Under the pieces are notes generated by a model, which saw nothing but the letters and a program-made list of their open reading frames with translations, ran no database searches and was not told the DNA's origin. Positions 56,058-64,000 of a stretch of 64,000 nt of DNA are shown here, piece after piece (within the stretch, counting starts at the first letter, position 1; each line of letters opens with the position of its first letter). Source of the stretch: an uncultured Pelagibacteraceae bacterium (GTDB taxonomy: Bacteria > Pseudomonadota > Alphaproteobacteria > Pelagibacterales > AG-422-B15); NCBI GenBank assembly GCA_902564025.1, contig CACEZK010000001.1, positions 1-64,000 on the forward strand, given 5' to 3'. The position numbers and the translations under genes are program-made.

Positions 56058-56513
56058 ATGCAAAGTGTGGATGTAAAGGATTTAGAAAAATATAAAGGTA
56101 AAGATATGGGACATTCAGATTGGATGTCAATTGATCAAAATAGAATAAATTTATTCGCAGATGCAACTGATGATCATCAGTGGATTCATGTTAATGAAGA
56201 AAAAGCCCAAAAAGAACTTCCTACTAAAAGCACAATTGCACATGGTTTCTTAAGCCTTTCTCTATCAGTACCGTTGGCTGGTAAAATCTGGACAGTTACA
56301 GGGGCCAAAATGATGATTAATTATGGCTTAAATAAAGTAAGATTTATAAATATGGTTCCAGTTGATTCCCGTGTGAGAATGGGAATAAAAATTAAAGAGG
56401 TAAACAAATTGGATAACGGCGGAACGCAGGTAATCAGTGAGGCTACTCTCGAAATTGAAGGACAAGACAAACCAGCGTATGTTGCAGAACAAATCATGGT
56501 AGCATTTCCTTAA
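56058..56513 (+). CDS. MaoC-family dehydratase/enoyl-CoA hydratase
   Basis: Hot-dog fold (R)-hydratase of 151 residues. The hydratase motif is present with catalytic D39 and H44 (DATDDHQWIHVN), and the KSTIAHGFLSLSLSVPL segment (about 65-81) is conserved. Related proteins hydrate enoyl-CoA or accept beta-hydroxyacyl chains. The EEP-family gene starts 2 bp downstream. Confidence 0.9.
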   Translation: MQSVDVKDLEKYKGKDMGHSDWMSIDQNRINLFADATDDHQWIHVNEEKAQKELPTKSTIAHGFLSLSLSVPLAGKIWTVTGAKMMINYGLNKVRFINMVPVDSRVRMGIKIKEVNKLDNGGTQVISEATLEIEGQDKPAYVAEQIMVAFP

Positions 56514-56515
56514 AA

Positions 56516-57358
56516 ATGAGTGATAAATCATTTCCTGATCCAGATGCAAGTTCAATTAATTTAAACACTGAGATAATAAAGCTTTTAACCTGGAACGTAT
56601 GGTGGAAATTTGAAAACTATAAGGAACGAGAAAATCTAATCATTTCTGAAATCAATAATTCTTGTCCAGATATTTTGTGTCTACAAGAAGTGTGGGAAGA
56701 AACTGATGAAAGTCAGGCTAAAATAATCGCAGATCAACTTGGGTATAACTATATCTTTGAAAAATCATTTGAATTTGATGGTGTTGCGTTTGGAAATGCA
56801 ATCATTACTAAATTCCCAATCAATTCTCACCATACTGTAATGTTTGAGACTGAAGCAGAGAAAGATGAAAAAAGATTTTTGCTTCATCTCTCATTAAAAT
56901 ATAAAAGTGAGACGATAAATGTTATTTGCACTCACCTTAATTATAAATATGAACATCAGCAAGTAAGAGAAGATCAAGTAAATCAAATAATAGAATACAT
57001 TAGTAAATTAGAACAATCAAAATTCCCTATAATTTTGTGTGGAGATTTCAATGCGGATCCAGAAAGTGATGAAATTAGAAAGATTACTGGTTTAACTAAG
57101 CCAGTAAACGATATCGTTTTAAGAGATGTATGGAAATTAACAAATAGAAATGATCCTGGTTACACTTGGTCAAACAGCAATGATTGGGCAAAAAAAACTT
57201 TAGAATATAATCGACGAATTGATTACATATTTTTAGGTAAACCTGGACCTAATGGTCTGGGTCATCCAATTGAGTGCAACCTTGTCGGCACAGAAAAAAA
57301 TAAATTTTTTCCAAGTGATCACTTTGGATTACTGGCTCATTTGGTCGGTATAAACTGA
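56516..57358 (+). CDS. Endonuclease/exonuclease/phosphatase (EEP) family protein
   Basis: Metal-dependent phosphoesterase of 280 residues with the DNase I-like fold. Motifs in order are LLTWNVWW (about 22-29), CLQEVWEE (metal-binding Glu), INVICTHLNYKY, IILCGDFNADPESDE, RRIDYIF and FFPSDHFGLLA with the catalytic Asp-His. There is no signal peptide or membrane segment. The substrate may be nucleic acid or a phospho-lipid/sugar; sequence does not tell. It shares one base with crcB. Confidence 0.85.
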   Translation: MSDKSFPDPDASSINLNTEIIKLLTWNVWWKFENYKERENLIISEINNSCPDILCLQEVWEETDESQAKIIADQLGYNYIFEKSFEFDGVAFGNAIITKFPINSHHTVMFETEAEKDEKRFLLHLSLKYKSETINVICTHLNYKYEHQQVREDQVNQIIEYISKLEQSKFPIILCGDFNADPESDEIRKITGLTKPVNDIVLRDVWKLTNRNDPGYTWSNSNDWAKKTLEYNRRIDYIFLGKPGPNGLGHPIECNLVGTEKNKFFPSDHFGLLAHLVGIN

Positions 57359-57732
57359 TGAGTATTTTGTTATCCATTTTTTTAGGTGGAGGCGTCGGAG
57401 CTTTATTGCGTTTTCTTATAAGTGAACAGACTGATCGATTATTTTTAAGTTCATTTCCATTTGGAACAATAGTTGTCAATGTTCTTGGGGCATTTTTGAT
57501 GGGATTAGTCGTTAGTTATTTTGCAGATAAAGTTAATATATCTCAAAATATAAAAATGTTTTTAACTATTGGTTTCCTCGGAGGTTTCACGACCTTTTCA
57601 ACTTTTAATTTGGATTTTTATCAATTATTCAGCAACGGAGAAATTTTAGCCTCGCTTTTATATCTGTTTGTAACATTCACATTTACAGTTATAGCTTTTT
57701 ATCTTGGGCTAAGTTTATTCAAATTTCTTTAA
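57358..57732 (+). CDS. crcB: Fluoride channel CrcB (Fluc)
   Basis: Inner-membrane fluoride channel of 124 residues with four helices. The family motifs GGGVGALLRFLISE (about 9-22), FGTIVVNVLGAFLMG (Asn-containing pore helix) and GFLGGFTTFSTF (Phe-box) are clear. No fluoride riboswitch is seen; the gene is inside an operon with the EEP-family gene, so it is probably constitutively expressed. It converges with the AhpD-like gene. Confidence 0.94.
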   Translation: MSILLSIFLGGGVGALLRFLISEQTDRLFLSSFPFGTIVVNVLGAFLMGLVVSYFADKVNISQNIKMFLTIGFLGGFTTFSTFNLDFYQLFSNGEILASLLYLFVTFTFTVIAFYLGLSLFKFL

Positions 57733-57733
57733 A

Positions 57734-58285
57734 TTATTTATTACGTCTTCTTAACATAAATTCAGCAAGCCCATCGTAACCTTTCTCAATCATCATTTTC
57801 GCTGATGCAACATTTTGAACTTGATCAAGAGGCTTTATTTGATGAGCAACAACTGTGGTATTCATAAATTGTGCAGCAGAACAAATGGAGATAATTTCGG
57901 ATATAACTTTTTCATCAAAGCCATATTCTAATATAGCAGCTACATCTTCTTCATTAATTGAGCGAATGTCTTCATTTACTTTGTGAGATAATTTTAGAAT
58001 TGGCTTATACTTAGCTTCTATTTGTGATTGTTCAATATCATTCATAAAATCTAGGTCATTCTTGTCTCTTAAAATTTTCTTTGATATTTCAACATGAATA
58101 TTCTTGCAGTACCCACAGCCGTTTAATCCTGAGACATAGGCGAATATCATCTCTTTAATATGTGTTGGTAATAGTGTTTCTTGTCTCATTAGAGACTCTA
58201 AATAAGCCACATAATGTTTCTGATAGCCCCAGTTATCTAAAAAGACATCATATACTGATTTATACTTACTTAAAAAATTGCTCAT
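57734..58285 (-). CDS. AhpD-like/carboxymuconolactone decarboxylase-family protein
   Basis: All-helical protein of 183 residues. The redox CxxC-type site is in GLNGCGYCKNIHVE (about 53-66) with the flanking acid and His expected of AhpD-like alkylhydroperoxidases. The hydroperoxidase role is inferred from the CxxC and His; a decarboxylase-like function is the alternative. It is just upstream of tRNA-Gln on the same strand. Confidence 0.82.
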   Translation of the reverse strand: MSNFLSKYKSVYDVFLDNWGYQKHYVAYLESLMRQETLLPTHIKEMIFAYVSGLNGCGYCKNIHVEISKKILRDKNDLDFMNDIEQSQIEAKYKPILKLSHKVNEDIRSINEEDVAAILEYGFDEKVISEIISICSAAQFMNTTVVAHQIKPLDQVQNVASAKMMIEKGYDGLAEFMLRRRNK

Positions 58286-58300
58286 ATTTTTGATCCTAAT

Positions 58301-58375
58301 TGGCTGGGGCGGGAGGATTCGAACCTCCGAATGCCGCTACCAAAAAGCGGTGCCTTACCGCTTGGCCACGCCCCA
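58301..58375 (-). tRNA. tRNA-Gln (TTG anticodon)
   Basis: A 75-nt gene with encoded CCA. The acceptor TGGGGCG pairs with CGCCCCA in reverse except for the first U, as in other tRNA-Gln genes. The anticodon stem CCGCT/AGCGG carries loop TTTTGGT, anticodon TTG, and the T arm is GGAGG-TTCGAAT-CCTCC. The D arm region TGGCCAAGCGGTAAGGCA is typical of glutamine tRNAs. Confidence 0.95.
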
Positions 58376-58418
58376 ACGCTATATAATTATTTAATTTAAG
58401 AAAAAGATTTTGCAATCT

Positions 58419-59255
58419 TTATATTAACCTCGTTAAATATGTCCACCAATTGGGGTGTTCTTCAGATATCCTCTGTATTGCTTTCTCCGCCTTTTGTTTA
58501 TCTTCATAAACAGTAAAATATGCAGAGCCACTTCCTGTCATTCGTTCATACTTACAATTTATATCATTATCTAAATATTCTCTTATTTTTTTCATTTCTT
58601 GATTAGCAAGAAGTGCTGTTTTTTCCAATTCATTTGATGTACCTTTTAGAATTCCATCTAAGTTAGTATCTTTATTGTATGAGAATTTTTCTCCACTTAA
58701 ATTAGAATGTTTATTAAAAATATCCTTAGTACTATTTTGAACATTTGGAAATACAATTAGAAAATGCTTATCCGAATTGATTTTTAACCTTTGATCAACA
58801 TTCCCTTTTCCAGAAATAAGTGCAGATCCCTCATCAATAAAAAATTCAATGTCTGACCCAAGATTTCTTGCAATTTCAGTTGAGCTTGAATTATCTAACA
58901 AATTGGATCTTATTAAATATTTAATTATTTCTGCGACATTTGATGAACCGCCACCTAAACCCGATCCCACTGGTATATTTTTTACAACATGAATAGCAAA
59001 TGATTTCTGCTTTAAATAATTCTTATCAATTAAATAATTAAATAATTTAGAAATATTATCATTGGATCCCACTTGGTCTCCAAAAGGGCCATTATATGAG
59101 ATACTAAATGAGCTTTCATCTTTTATTCTTATCTCATCATAAAGATCGATCCTTGATAACACTGAGTTTAATTCGTGAAAACCAGTATCAAGTTTGTCTA
59201 CTACATTTAAGAAAAGATTTATTTTTGCGTAGGATTTTATGGTATTTAACAACAA
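58419..59255 (-). CDS. ispE: 4-diphosphocytidyl-2-C-methyl-D-erythritol kinase
   Basis: GHMP kinase of the MEP isoprenoid pathway, 278 residues. K11 (AKINLFLNV) is the substrate-binding lysine, the ATP motif PVGSGLGGGSSN is at 95-106, and the catalytic aspartate is in GSDIEFF (about 131). The C-terminal motif MTGSGSAYF is conserved. The TPR gene lies 5 bp upstream and is probably cotranscribed. Confidence 0.95.
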   Translation of the reverse strand: MLLNTIKSYAKINLFLNVVDKLDTGFHELNSVLSRIDLYDEIRIKDESSFSISYNGPFGDQVGSNDNISKLFNYLIDKNYLKQKSFAIHVVKNIPVGSGLGGGSSNVAEIIKYLIRSNLLDNSSSTEIARNLGSDIEFFIDEGSALISGKGNVDQRLKINSDKHFLIVFPNVQNSTKDIFNKHSNLSGEKFSYNKDTNLDGILKGTSNELEKTALLANQEMKKIREYLDNDINCKYERMTGSGSAYFTVYEDKQKAEKAIQRISEEHPNWWTYLTRLI

Positions 59256-59260
59256 CGTAC

Positions 59261-60919
59261 TTAGATTCCTTTAAGTAGTTTGATTTTAACTTTGTCCTCA
59301 AATATATTTTCCTGATCTAAATCTATGGCTTTCTGCCAATAAAAACGTGCTTCAAGTTCATTTCCCAGCTTCCAGAGCACATCACCATAATGATCATTTA
59401 CAGTTGGATCGTATGGCATCATATCTAAAGAAAACTCCAACAAAGATAGAGCTTCATTATACTTACCAACTTTAAAATAATACCATGCAAGGCTATCAAC
59501 TATGTATGGATCGTTTGGCTTCAATTCCATTGCTTGTTCTATCATAACTTTAGCCTCGGATATATTTTGATCCATATCGATATAAGAATATCCTAAATAA
59601 TTGAGAACATCTGCTTGATCTTCAGATAGTTTCAATGATCTTTTTAAATTCTTTTCAGCTAACTTCCAATTTTTAGAACGTTCATGAACAATTCCAATAT
59701 TAAAGTAAACTTCCCAAATGTTTTCTTTATCAAATTTTTTACCAAGCTTTAATGCATGATCATAGTTATCAATTGCATCAGACCAATTCTTCTCATAGCG
59801 GTGATAATTTCCTAGTGAAAGGTAAGCTTCAAAGCTATCATCAACCTCCACAAAGGTATTTAAATTTTGAATTGCTTTTTCATTGTTGCCCTCGTAGCTA
59901 TATGCATCTGAAATTTGAATTGCGGCAAAATTACCGAGATAATGCTTCTTTGGAATATAACTCAGCACCTCTCTTGCTTTATCATGATTTTCCAACTGAT
60001 TAAGAAAAGAGGCAAATATATACTTGATCTCATGTAAATTAGGAGAGGTGTCAATTGCTAGTTGATATAACATATGTACGAGTTCTTCATTTAAATCCTC
60101 AATCAAAAGCTGTGAATTAAATAAAACCACTCCTATTCCTTGAAGAGGGTTTTGAATAATCCTATTTTTATTTGAAGTTAAAAATTTATTTTGAAATTCT
60201 TCATCATATGAAGACAAAAACTCATCTGCAAAAACATCTTTCTTCTCAGTCAAATTATTTCGATGTAGAAAATTATAATATAGACGTAATACGTATAAAT
60301 CTCTTTGTACTGATAAAGATTGATCATAAAAAACCTCCGCTAATTCAATCTCATCAGCATAGTCATAAATTAGTGCTTTATGCACAAGTGTTAGGTGTTG
60401 ATGTTCGCCTGTGGAAATTAAATCGATTAGCGCCATACTTTTATCTATTGTGTTACTATCGGCCCATACCCAAGCTCTAAGCAGTCTTACAAACGTGCTA
60501 TCAGATAGATTCCCTCTCCAAATACTTGCAAAACTTTGATCAGCAAAACCTGGCTTATAAGAGTTTAAGTAAGAAATCCCATTAACAAGATGACCTTGTG
60601 GTGATTGATTATTCATACAACATGAATTCACATTTTTATCACAGCCTGCTTTTGCAAGTTTGAAAGAGTAGTTATTTGCACTAAGCAAATCTCCATCCAA
60701 GATACTAAGCAACAACAGTCTATCTAAAGCAAGTAAATCGTTTGGATTCGATCTGTGCAGCCTTTGATAATATCTCTTAGTTGTGCTGTAGTCATTTGAG
60801 TCACTAGAAATTTTTGCAACCAAGTAATCGCCCACCTGAGGCGGAATAAATTGTGCTGCATGAAGATTAATGCTTGAGATGTTAAATATTAGTAAAAATA
60901 TAATTGTTCTTATAAGCAT
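59261..60919 (-). CDS. Exported TPR-repeat protein
   Basis: A 552-residue protein with a signal peptide (IFLLIFNISSINLHAA). From about residue 60 it is a succession of tetratricopeptide repeats, clearest in the last 250 residues (AYLSLGNYHRYEKNWSDAI, VYFNIGIVHERSKNWKLAE, VLNYLGYSYIDMDQ, DSLAWYYFKVGKYNEA, YGDVLWKLGNELEA). The role is unknown; it may be a periplasmic scaffold. The fixed pairing with ispE occurs in other alphaproteobacteria. Confidence 0.88.
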   Translation of the reverse strand: MLIRTIIFLLIFNISSINLHAAQFIPPQVGDYLVAKISSDSNDYSTTKRYYQRLHRSNPNDLLALDRLLLLSILDGDLLSANNYSFKLAKAGCDKNVNSCCMNNQSPQGHLVNGISYLNSYKPGFADQSFASIWRGNLSDSTFVRLLRAWVWADSNTIDKSMALIDLISTGEHQHLTLVHKALIYDYADEIELAEVFYDQSLSVQRDLYVLRLYYNFLHRNNLTEKKDVFADEFLSSYDEEFQNKFLTSNKNRIIQNPLQGIGVVLFNSQLLIEDLNEELVHMLYQLAIDTSPNLHEIKYIFASFLNQLENHDKAREVLSYIPKKHYLGNFAAIQISDAYSYEGNNEKAIQNLNTFVEVDDSFEAYLSLGNYHRYEKNWSDAIDNYDHALKLGKKFDKENIWEVYFNIGIVHERSKNWKLAEKNLKRSLKLSEDQADVLNYLGYSYIDMDQNISEAKVMIEQAMELKPNDPYIVDSLAWYYFKVGKYNEALSLLEFSLDMMPYDPTVNDHYGDVLWKLGNELEARFYWQKAIDLDQENIFEDKVKIKLLKGI

Positions 60920-60930
60920 AGACTTATGCT

Positions 60931-62577
60931 TTACATATTCGCATATTTTGGGCCACCGCCACCCTCTGGTGTTACCCAGTTTATATTTTGTGACGGTTCT
61001 TTAATATCGCATGTTTTGCAATGTATGCAGTTCTGACTATTGATTACAAATTTTGGATCGGAACCATCATCATTTCTATGAACTTCATAAACACCTACTG
61101 GACAGTACCTTTGAGAGGGCTCATCAAACTTATCTAGCGTATAGCTAATTGGTAATTCTTTATCCTTCAATTGAAGGTGAACAGGTTGATTTTCTGTATG
61201 ATAAGTTCCAGTAAGAAATACCGAACTGGCCCTATCAAAAGTTAAAACGCCATCTGGTTTTGGATAATTTATTTTTTTTGCATCTTTTGCGTCTTCTAAC
61301 GTCTCATGATCAGCATGCTTGTGTGATAGAGTAAAAGGAAGCTTTCCCATAAATAACCACTGATCAATGCCTGTAAGTAAAATACCAAGGATATTTCCAA
61401 ACCTTGTAAAGAAAGGTTTAACATTCCTAGCAGATTTTAATTCGCTATAAACCCAACTCTTTTTGAATAAAGCCTCGTAACAAGATAGATCATTGGACTT
61501 ACCCGAAAGAAATTCATTAATAGCTTCAGCAGCAATCATTCCACTTTTCATGGCAGTATGAGTTCCTTTTATTTTTGGCATATTTAACGTACCGGCATCA
61601 CAGCCAATTAATAATGCGCCAGGCATGTGCATTTGAGGCAGACTTTGTATGCCACCCTCAATCAATGCTCTGGCACCATAGGAAACTCTTTTTCCGCCAC
61701 TTAACATTTTTTTTATTGCAGGATGTGTTTTAAACCTTTGAAACTCTTCAAAAGGTGACAAATACGGGTTCTTATAATCAAGTCCAACTACATATCCCAA
61801 AAATATTTGATTATTTTCTGCATGGTAAACAAAACTCCCTCCATAGGTTTTATTGTCTAAGGGCCAACCAGTTGAATGAAAGACTAAGCCTTCATCATGA
61901 TTTTCTTCAGGTACCTCCCATATTTCTTTCAAACCAATTCCGTACTGTTGTGGGTCTGAATTTTTTGCGAGTTCAAACTTCTCTATTAATTGCTTACCTA
62001 AATGGCCTCTACACCCTTCAGCAAATACTGTTGTTTTTGCGTGTAGCTCAATACCAGGCTCATAGGAATCTTTTTTTTCATTATTTACGTCCAGTCCCAT
62101 GTCATTTGTGGCCACGCCTCTTACTTTTCCATCTTCATCGTACAAAATTTCAGAAGCTGCAAAACCAGGATATATTTCAACTCCTAAGTTTTCAGCGATT
62201 TGTCCAAGCCATCTACACATATTCGCAAGGCTAGCAATGTAGTTTCCTTTATTATGTTGAACAGGTGGTAATAATAACGAGGGAACAGTAAAGTGAGACT
62301 TTTCAAAAAGAAATAAAAACTTTTCTTTTGTAACTTTTGTTTTCAGAGGACAGCCGTCTAGAGTTTTCCAATCTGGAAGTAGCTCATCAAGAGCTCTTGT
62401 TTCAAATACATTTCCACTTAATATATGAGCGCCAACCTCAGATGCTTTCTCTACAATGCAGACATTAATTTCTGGGTTTATTTGCTTGAGTTTTATCGCG
62501 GTTGAAAGGCCCGAGGGACCTGCACCCACGATTACAACATCGTACTCCATTGATTCTCTTTGCTGAATAGTATCCAT
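60931..62577 (-). CDS. Electron transfer flavoprotein-ubiquinone oxidoreductase
   Basis: Inner-membrane-associated flavo-iron-sulfur enzyme that feeds electrons from reduced ETF (fatty acid, amino acid and methyl-group oxidation) to the quinone pool and so to bc1. The FAD-binding VGAGPSGLSTAIKL is near residues 17-30, and the C-terminal 4Fe-4S site is NCIHCKTCDIKEPSQNINW with the GGGGPKYANM end. The length of 548 residues is normal. An alternative ATG ten residues in is possible. Confidence 0.95.
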   Translation of the reverse strand: MDTIQQRESMEYDVVIVGAGPSGLSTAIKLKQINPEINVCIVEKASEVGAHILSGNVFETRALDELLPDWKTLDGCPLKTKVTKEKFLFLFEKSHFTVPSLLLPPVQHNKGNYIASLANMCRWLGQIAENLGVEIYPGFAASEILYDEDGKVRGVATNDMGLDVNNEKKDSYEPGIELHAKTTVFAEGCRGHLGKQLIEKFELAKNSDPQQYGIGLKEIWEVPEENHDEGLVFHSTGWPLDNKTYGGSFVYHAENNQIFLGYVVGLDYKNPYLSPFEEFQRFKTHPAIKKMLSGGKRVSYGARALIEGGIQSLPQMHMPGALLIGCDAGTLNMPKIKGTHTAMKSGMIAAEAINEFLSGKSNDLSCYEALFKKSWVYSELKSARNVKPFFTRFGNILGILLTGIDQWLFMGKLPFTLSHKHADHETLEDAKDAKKINYPKPDGVLTFDRASSVFLTGTYHTENQPVHLQLKDKELPISYTLDKFDEPSQRYCPVGVYEVHRNDDGSDPKFVINSQNCIHCKTCDIKEPSQNINWVTPEGGGGPKYANM

Positions 62578-62617
62578 TATTAACTATATATTTAGTTTAT
62601 AGGTATTATAATTCAAT

Positions 62618-63373
62618 TTGTTTATGACCAACGCAAAAGTTCAAAACACACTGAAGCAGCTCAACCAATTAAAGATGAGTGGGGTGAATGAAAACATTGG
62701 AAATAAGCCAAAAAATCGCTACGGAAATAAAAAATCATCGAAATCAAAAACTAGTGACAGCTCTATATCTGTTAATAACTCATCGATTGAAGATCAAAAA
62801 ACTATCAACTCACTAGAATCATTAGATTCATTAAAAGACTTCATGGCAAATTATGACAAATGTAAGCTTCACGAAAGTGCAACAAATATGGTGTTTTCTG
62901 ATGGAAACCCAAGATCAGAAATTATGCTTATTGGTGAAGCTCCTGGCCATGATGAGGATATTCAAGGAAAACCCTTTGTTGGTAGAAGCGGCAAACTCTT
63001 AGATAAAATGCTTGAGGCGATAAACCTTAATCGAGAAAAGGTATATATTGCAAATATTGTACCTTGGAGACCTCCTAATAACAGACGGCCCACTGATGAA
63101 GAAATAGATATGTGTCTGCCAATGATTAAGAAACACATAGAGTTGATTAATCCTAAAGCAATATTGCTATTAGGATCAACAGCGACTTATGCACTTATTA
63201 GAAATACTGAAGGTATAACAAAGATTAGGGGTAAATGGGTAGATATTGAAATTAATAAAAAAAAATATCCCACCCTACCCACTTTCCACCCTGCTTTTTT
63301 ATTAAGGCAACCTGGACAAAAAAAATATTCGTGGGAGGACTTAAAAAGTCTTAAGAAAAAAGTTGAATCATAA
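62618..63373 (+). CDS. Uracil-DNA glycosylase, family 4-like
   Basis: Removes uracil from DNA. About 85 low-complexity Ser/Lys/Asn residues precede the domain. The catalytic motif MLIGEAPGHDEDIQGKPFVGRSG (about 107-129) and the C-terminal TFHPAFLLRQP are intact. The four cysteines that hold a 4Fe-4S cluster in classic family 4 enzymes are not all present: the first site has only KCKLH, and the third has Trp (NIVPWRPP) instead of Cys. I recall this alphaproteobacterial variant, so the cluster is probably absent. Confidence 0.88.
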   Translation: MFMTNAKVQNTLKQLNQLKMSGVNENIGNKPKNRYGNKKSSKSKTSDSSISVNNSSIEDQKTINSLESLDSLKDFMANYDKCKLHESATNMVFSDGNPRSEIMLIGEAPGHDEDIQGKPFVGRSGKLLDKMLEAINLNREKVYIANIVPWRPPNNRRPTDEEIDMCLPMIKKHIELINPKAILLLGSTATYALIRNTEGITKIRGKWVDIEINKKKYPTLPTFHPAFLLRQPGQKKYSWEDLKSLKKKVES

Positions 63374-63977
63374 TTTTAACGATCAAGTCAATTTGTTGGA
63401 TTTTGAAAAAAATTTTAATTGTCCAGTTGCTGGTGTTGATGAGGTAGGACGTGGTCCTTTAGCGGGACCAGTAGTGGCAGCAGCAGTAATTTTGGATAAA
63501 AACAACCTTCCTGCAGGTATTAGAGATTCAAAAAAAATATCAAAAAATAAAAGAGAAATAATTGCAGAAAAAATTAGATTAAACAGTCATTATGCATATG
63601 GAGAGGCGTCAGTAGAAGAAATCGATAATTTAAATATTTTACAAGCTTCGTTACTTGCAATGAAAAGAGCTATTGAGTCTCTAAAAATAGTACCATCAAT
63701 GTCTCTTATTGATGGAATATATACGCCTAAAGTTGATTTAAAATGTAAACCAGTTGTTAAAGGTGACAGTAAATCAATTTCAATTGCTGCAGCTTCAATT
63801 CTAGCCAAAGTTTACAGAGATAAGATTATGACCAATCTTGCTGACAAATATCCTGAATATTCATTTGAAAAAAATGCAGGGTACGGAACAAAAGAGCACC
63901 TTTTGGCTCTGAAGTCTCATGGAATTACCCCTATCCATCGAAAAAGTTTCAAACCAATCTACAATATATTGAATTAA
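63363..63977 (+). CDS. rnhB: Ribonuclease HII
   Basis: Removes ribonucleotides misincorporated in DNA. The active-site motif GVDEVGRGPLAGPVVAAA has D26 and E27, the third carboxylate is in SLIDGIYTP (about 117), and AAASILAKVYRD is conserved. Only TTG starts fit; the one at 63363 gives 204 residues and overlaps the glycosylase gene by 11 bp, while a later TTG would shorten the leader by about ten residues. The 23 bases after it hold nothing. Confidence 0.93.
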   Translation: MNHNFNDQVNLLDFEKNFNCPVAGVDEVGRGPLAGPVVAAAVILDKNNLPAGIRDSKKISKNKREIIAEKIRLNSHYAYGEASVEEIDNLNILQASLLAMKRAIESLKIVPSMSLIDGIYTPKVDLKCKPVVKGDSKSISIAAASILAKVYRDKIMTNLADKYPEYSFEKNAGYGTKEHLLALKSHGITPIHRKSFKPIYNILN

Positions 63978-64000
63978 GAAAATAAATTAAGTCATTGATT

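Noticed and set aside
57300-57360. Fluoride riboswitch before crcB
   Set aside because: The region is coding sequence of the preceding gene, which shares one base with crcB; no room for a riboswitch leader.
60172-60480. Plus-strand open frame opposite the TPR gene
   Set aside because: Antisense to continuous TPR repeats and without a plausible protein composition.

Overview
The window looks like chromosomal DNA of a streamlined, AT-rich marine-type alphaproteobacterium. The evidence is the gene order: yqeY-dnaG-rpoD divergent from carAB, petABC, petP-petR-kinase beside ilvE, lgt-midA-pgeF-prs-rplY-pth-ychF, and folB-uvrC-pgsA. The DnaG zinc-ligand losses, the base composition (roughly one third GC by eye) and the very short or overlapping gene junctions agree with this. 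A SAR11-like, HIMB59/AEGEAN-169-like or SAR116-like lineage would fit, but the sequence alone does not decide between them.

Layout. 1-2.9 kb (minus): ftsZ (cut by the window edge) directly downstream of mraZ, a five-unit TGGG operator array, rnpB and an AmpD-type amidase. 2.9-5.3 kb: EamA exporter, divergent mlaA-mlaC. 5.3-7.3 kb (minus): rhodanese, TIGR03643-like protein, a phosphoethanolamine-methyltransferase-like enzyme, an ABM-domain protein. 7.4-15.6 kb (minus): a compact operon of dioxygenase, hydrolase, Old Yellow Enzyme, TPR protein, SRAP protein, BT1-like transporter, a broken small membrane gene, GST and an unknown beta-propeller protein. 15.6-17.0 kb: a one-gene islet bounded by an intact tRNA(CAT) gene and a 61-bp copy of its 3' part. 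17-26 kb: rpoD, dnaG, yqeY, then carAB. 26-30 kb: Lrp-type regulator, 2OG oxygenase, ELM1-like protein, trxB, aspartate aminotransferase. 30-37.6 kb: uvrB, cation exchanger, pteridine-reductase-like SDR, folB, uvrC, pgsA, ilvE. 37.7-41 kb: petP/petR-like regulators with a histidine kinase, proC. 41-48.9 kb: lgt, midA, pgeF, prs, rplY, pth, ychF, a purine phosphoribosyltransferase and a purine permease. 49-51.6 kb: cytochrome bc1 (petABC). 51.7-58.3 kb: trmL, hemF, greA, CCA-adding enzyme, Nudix, DUF1285, MaoC, an EEP-family protein, crcB, an AhpD-like protein. 58.3-64 kb: tRNA-Gln, ispE, a TPR protein, ETF-QO, uracil-DNA glycosylase, rnhB.

Most of the window is core housekeeping: cell division, replication and transcription, pyrimidine and purine supply, DNA repair, translation quality control and respiration. 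The accessory interest lies between 5.9 and 17 kb. The tRNA-bounded islet, which encodes a predicted surface protein with a YadA-like C-terminal region, is the clearest sign of insertion. Next to it, the dioxygenase-to-propeller operon looks like an uncharacterised catabolic or detoxification pathway with its own transporter. The MraZ operator array next to a contracted mraZ-ftsZ division locus is the best regulatory observation. No CRISPR array, transposase, integrase or restriction system was seen.
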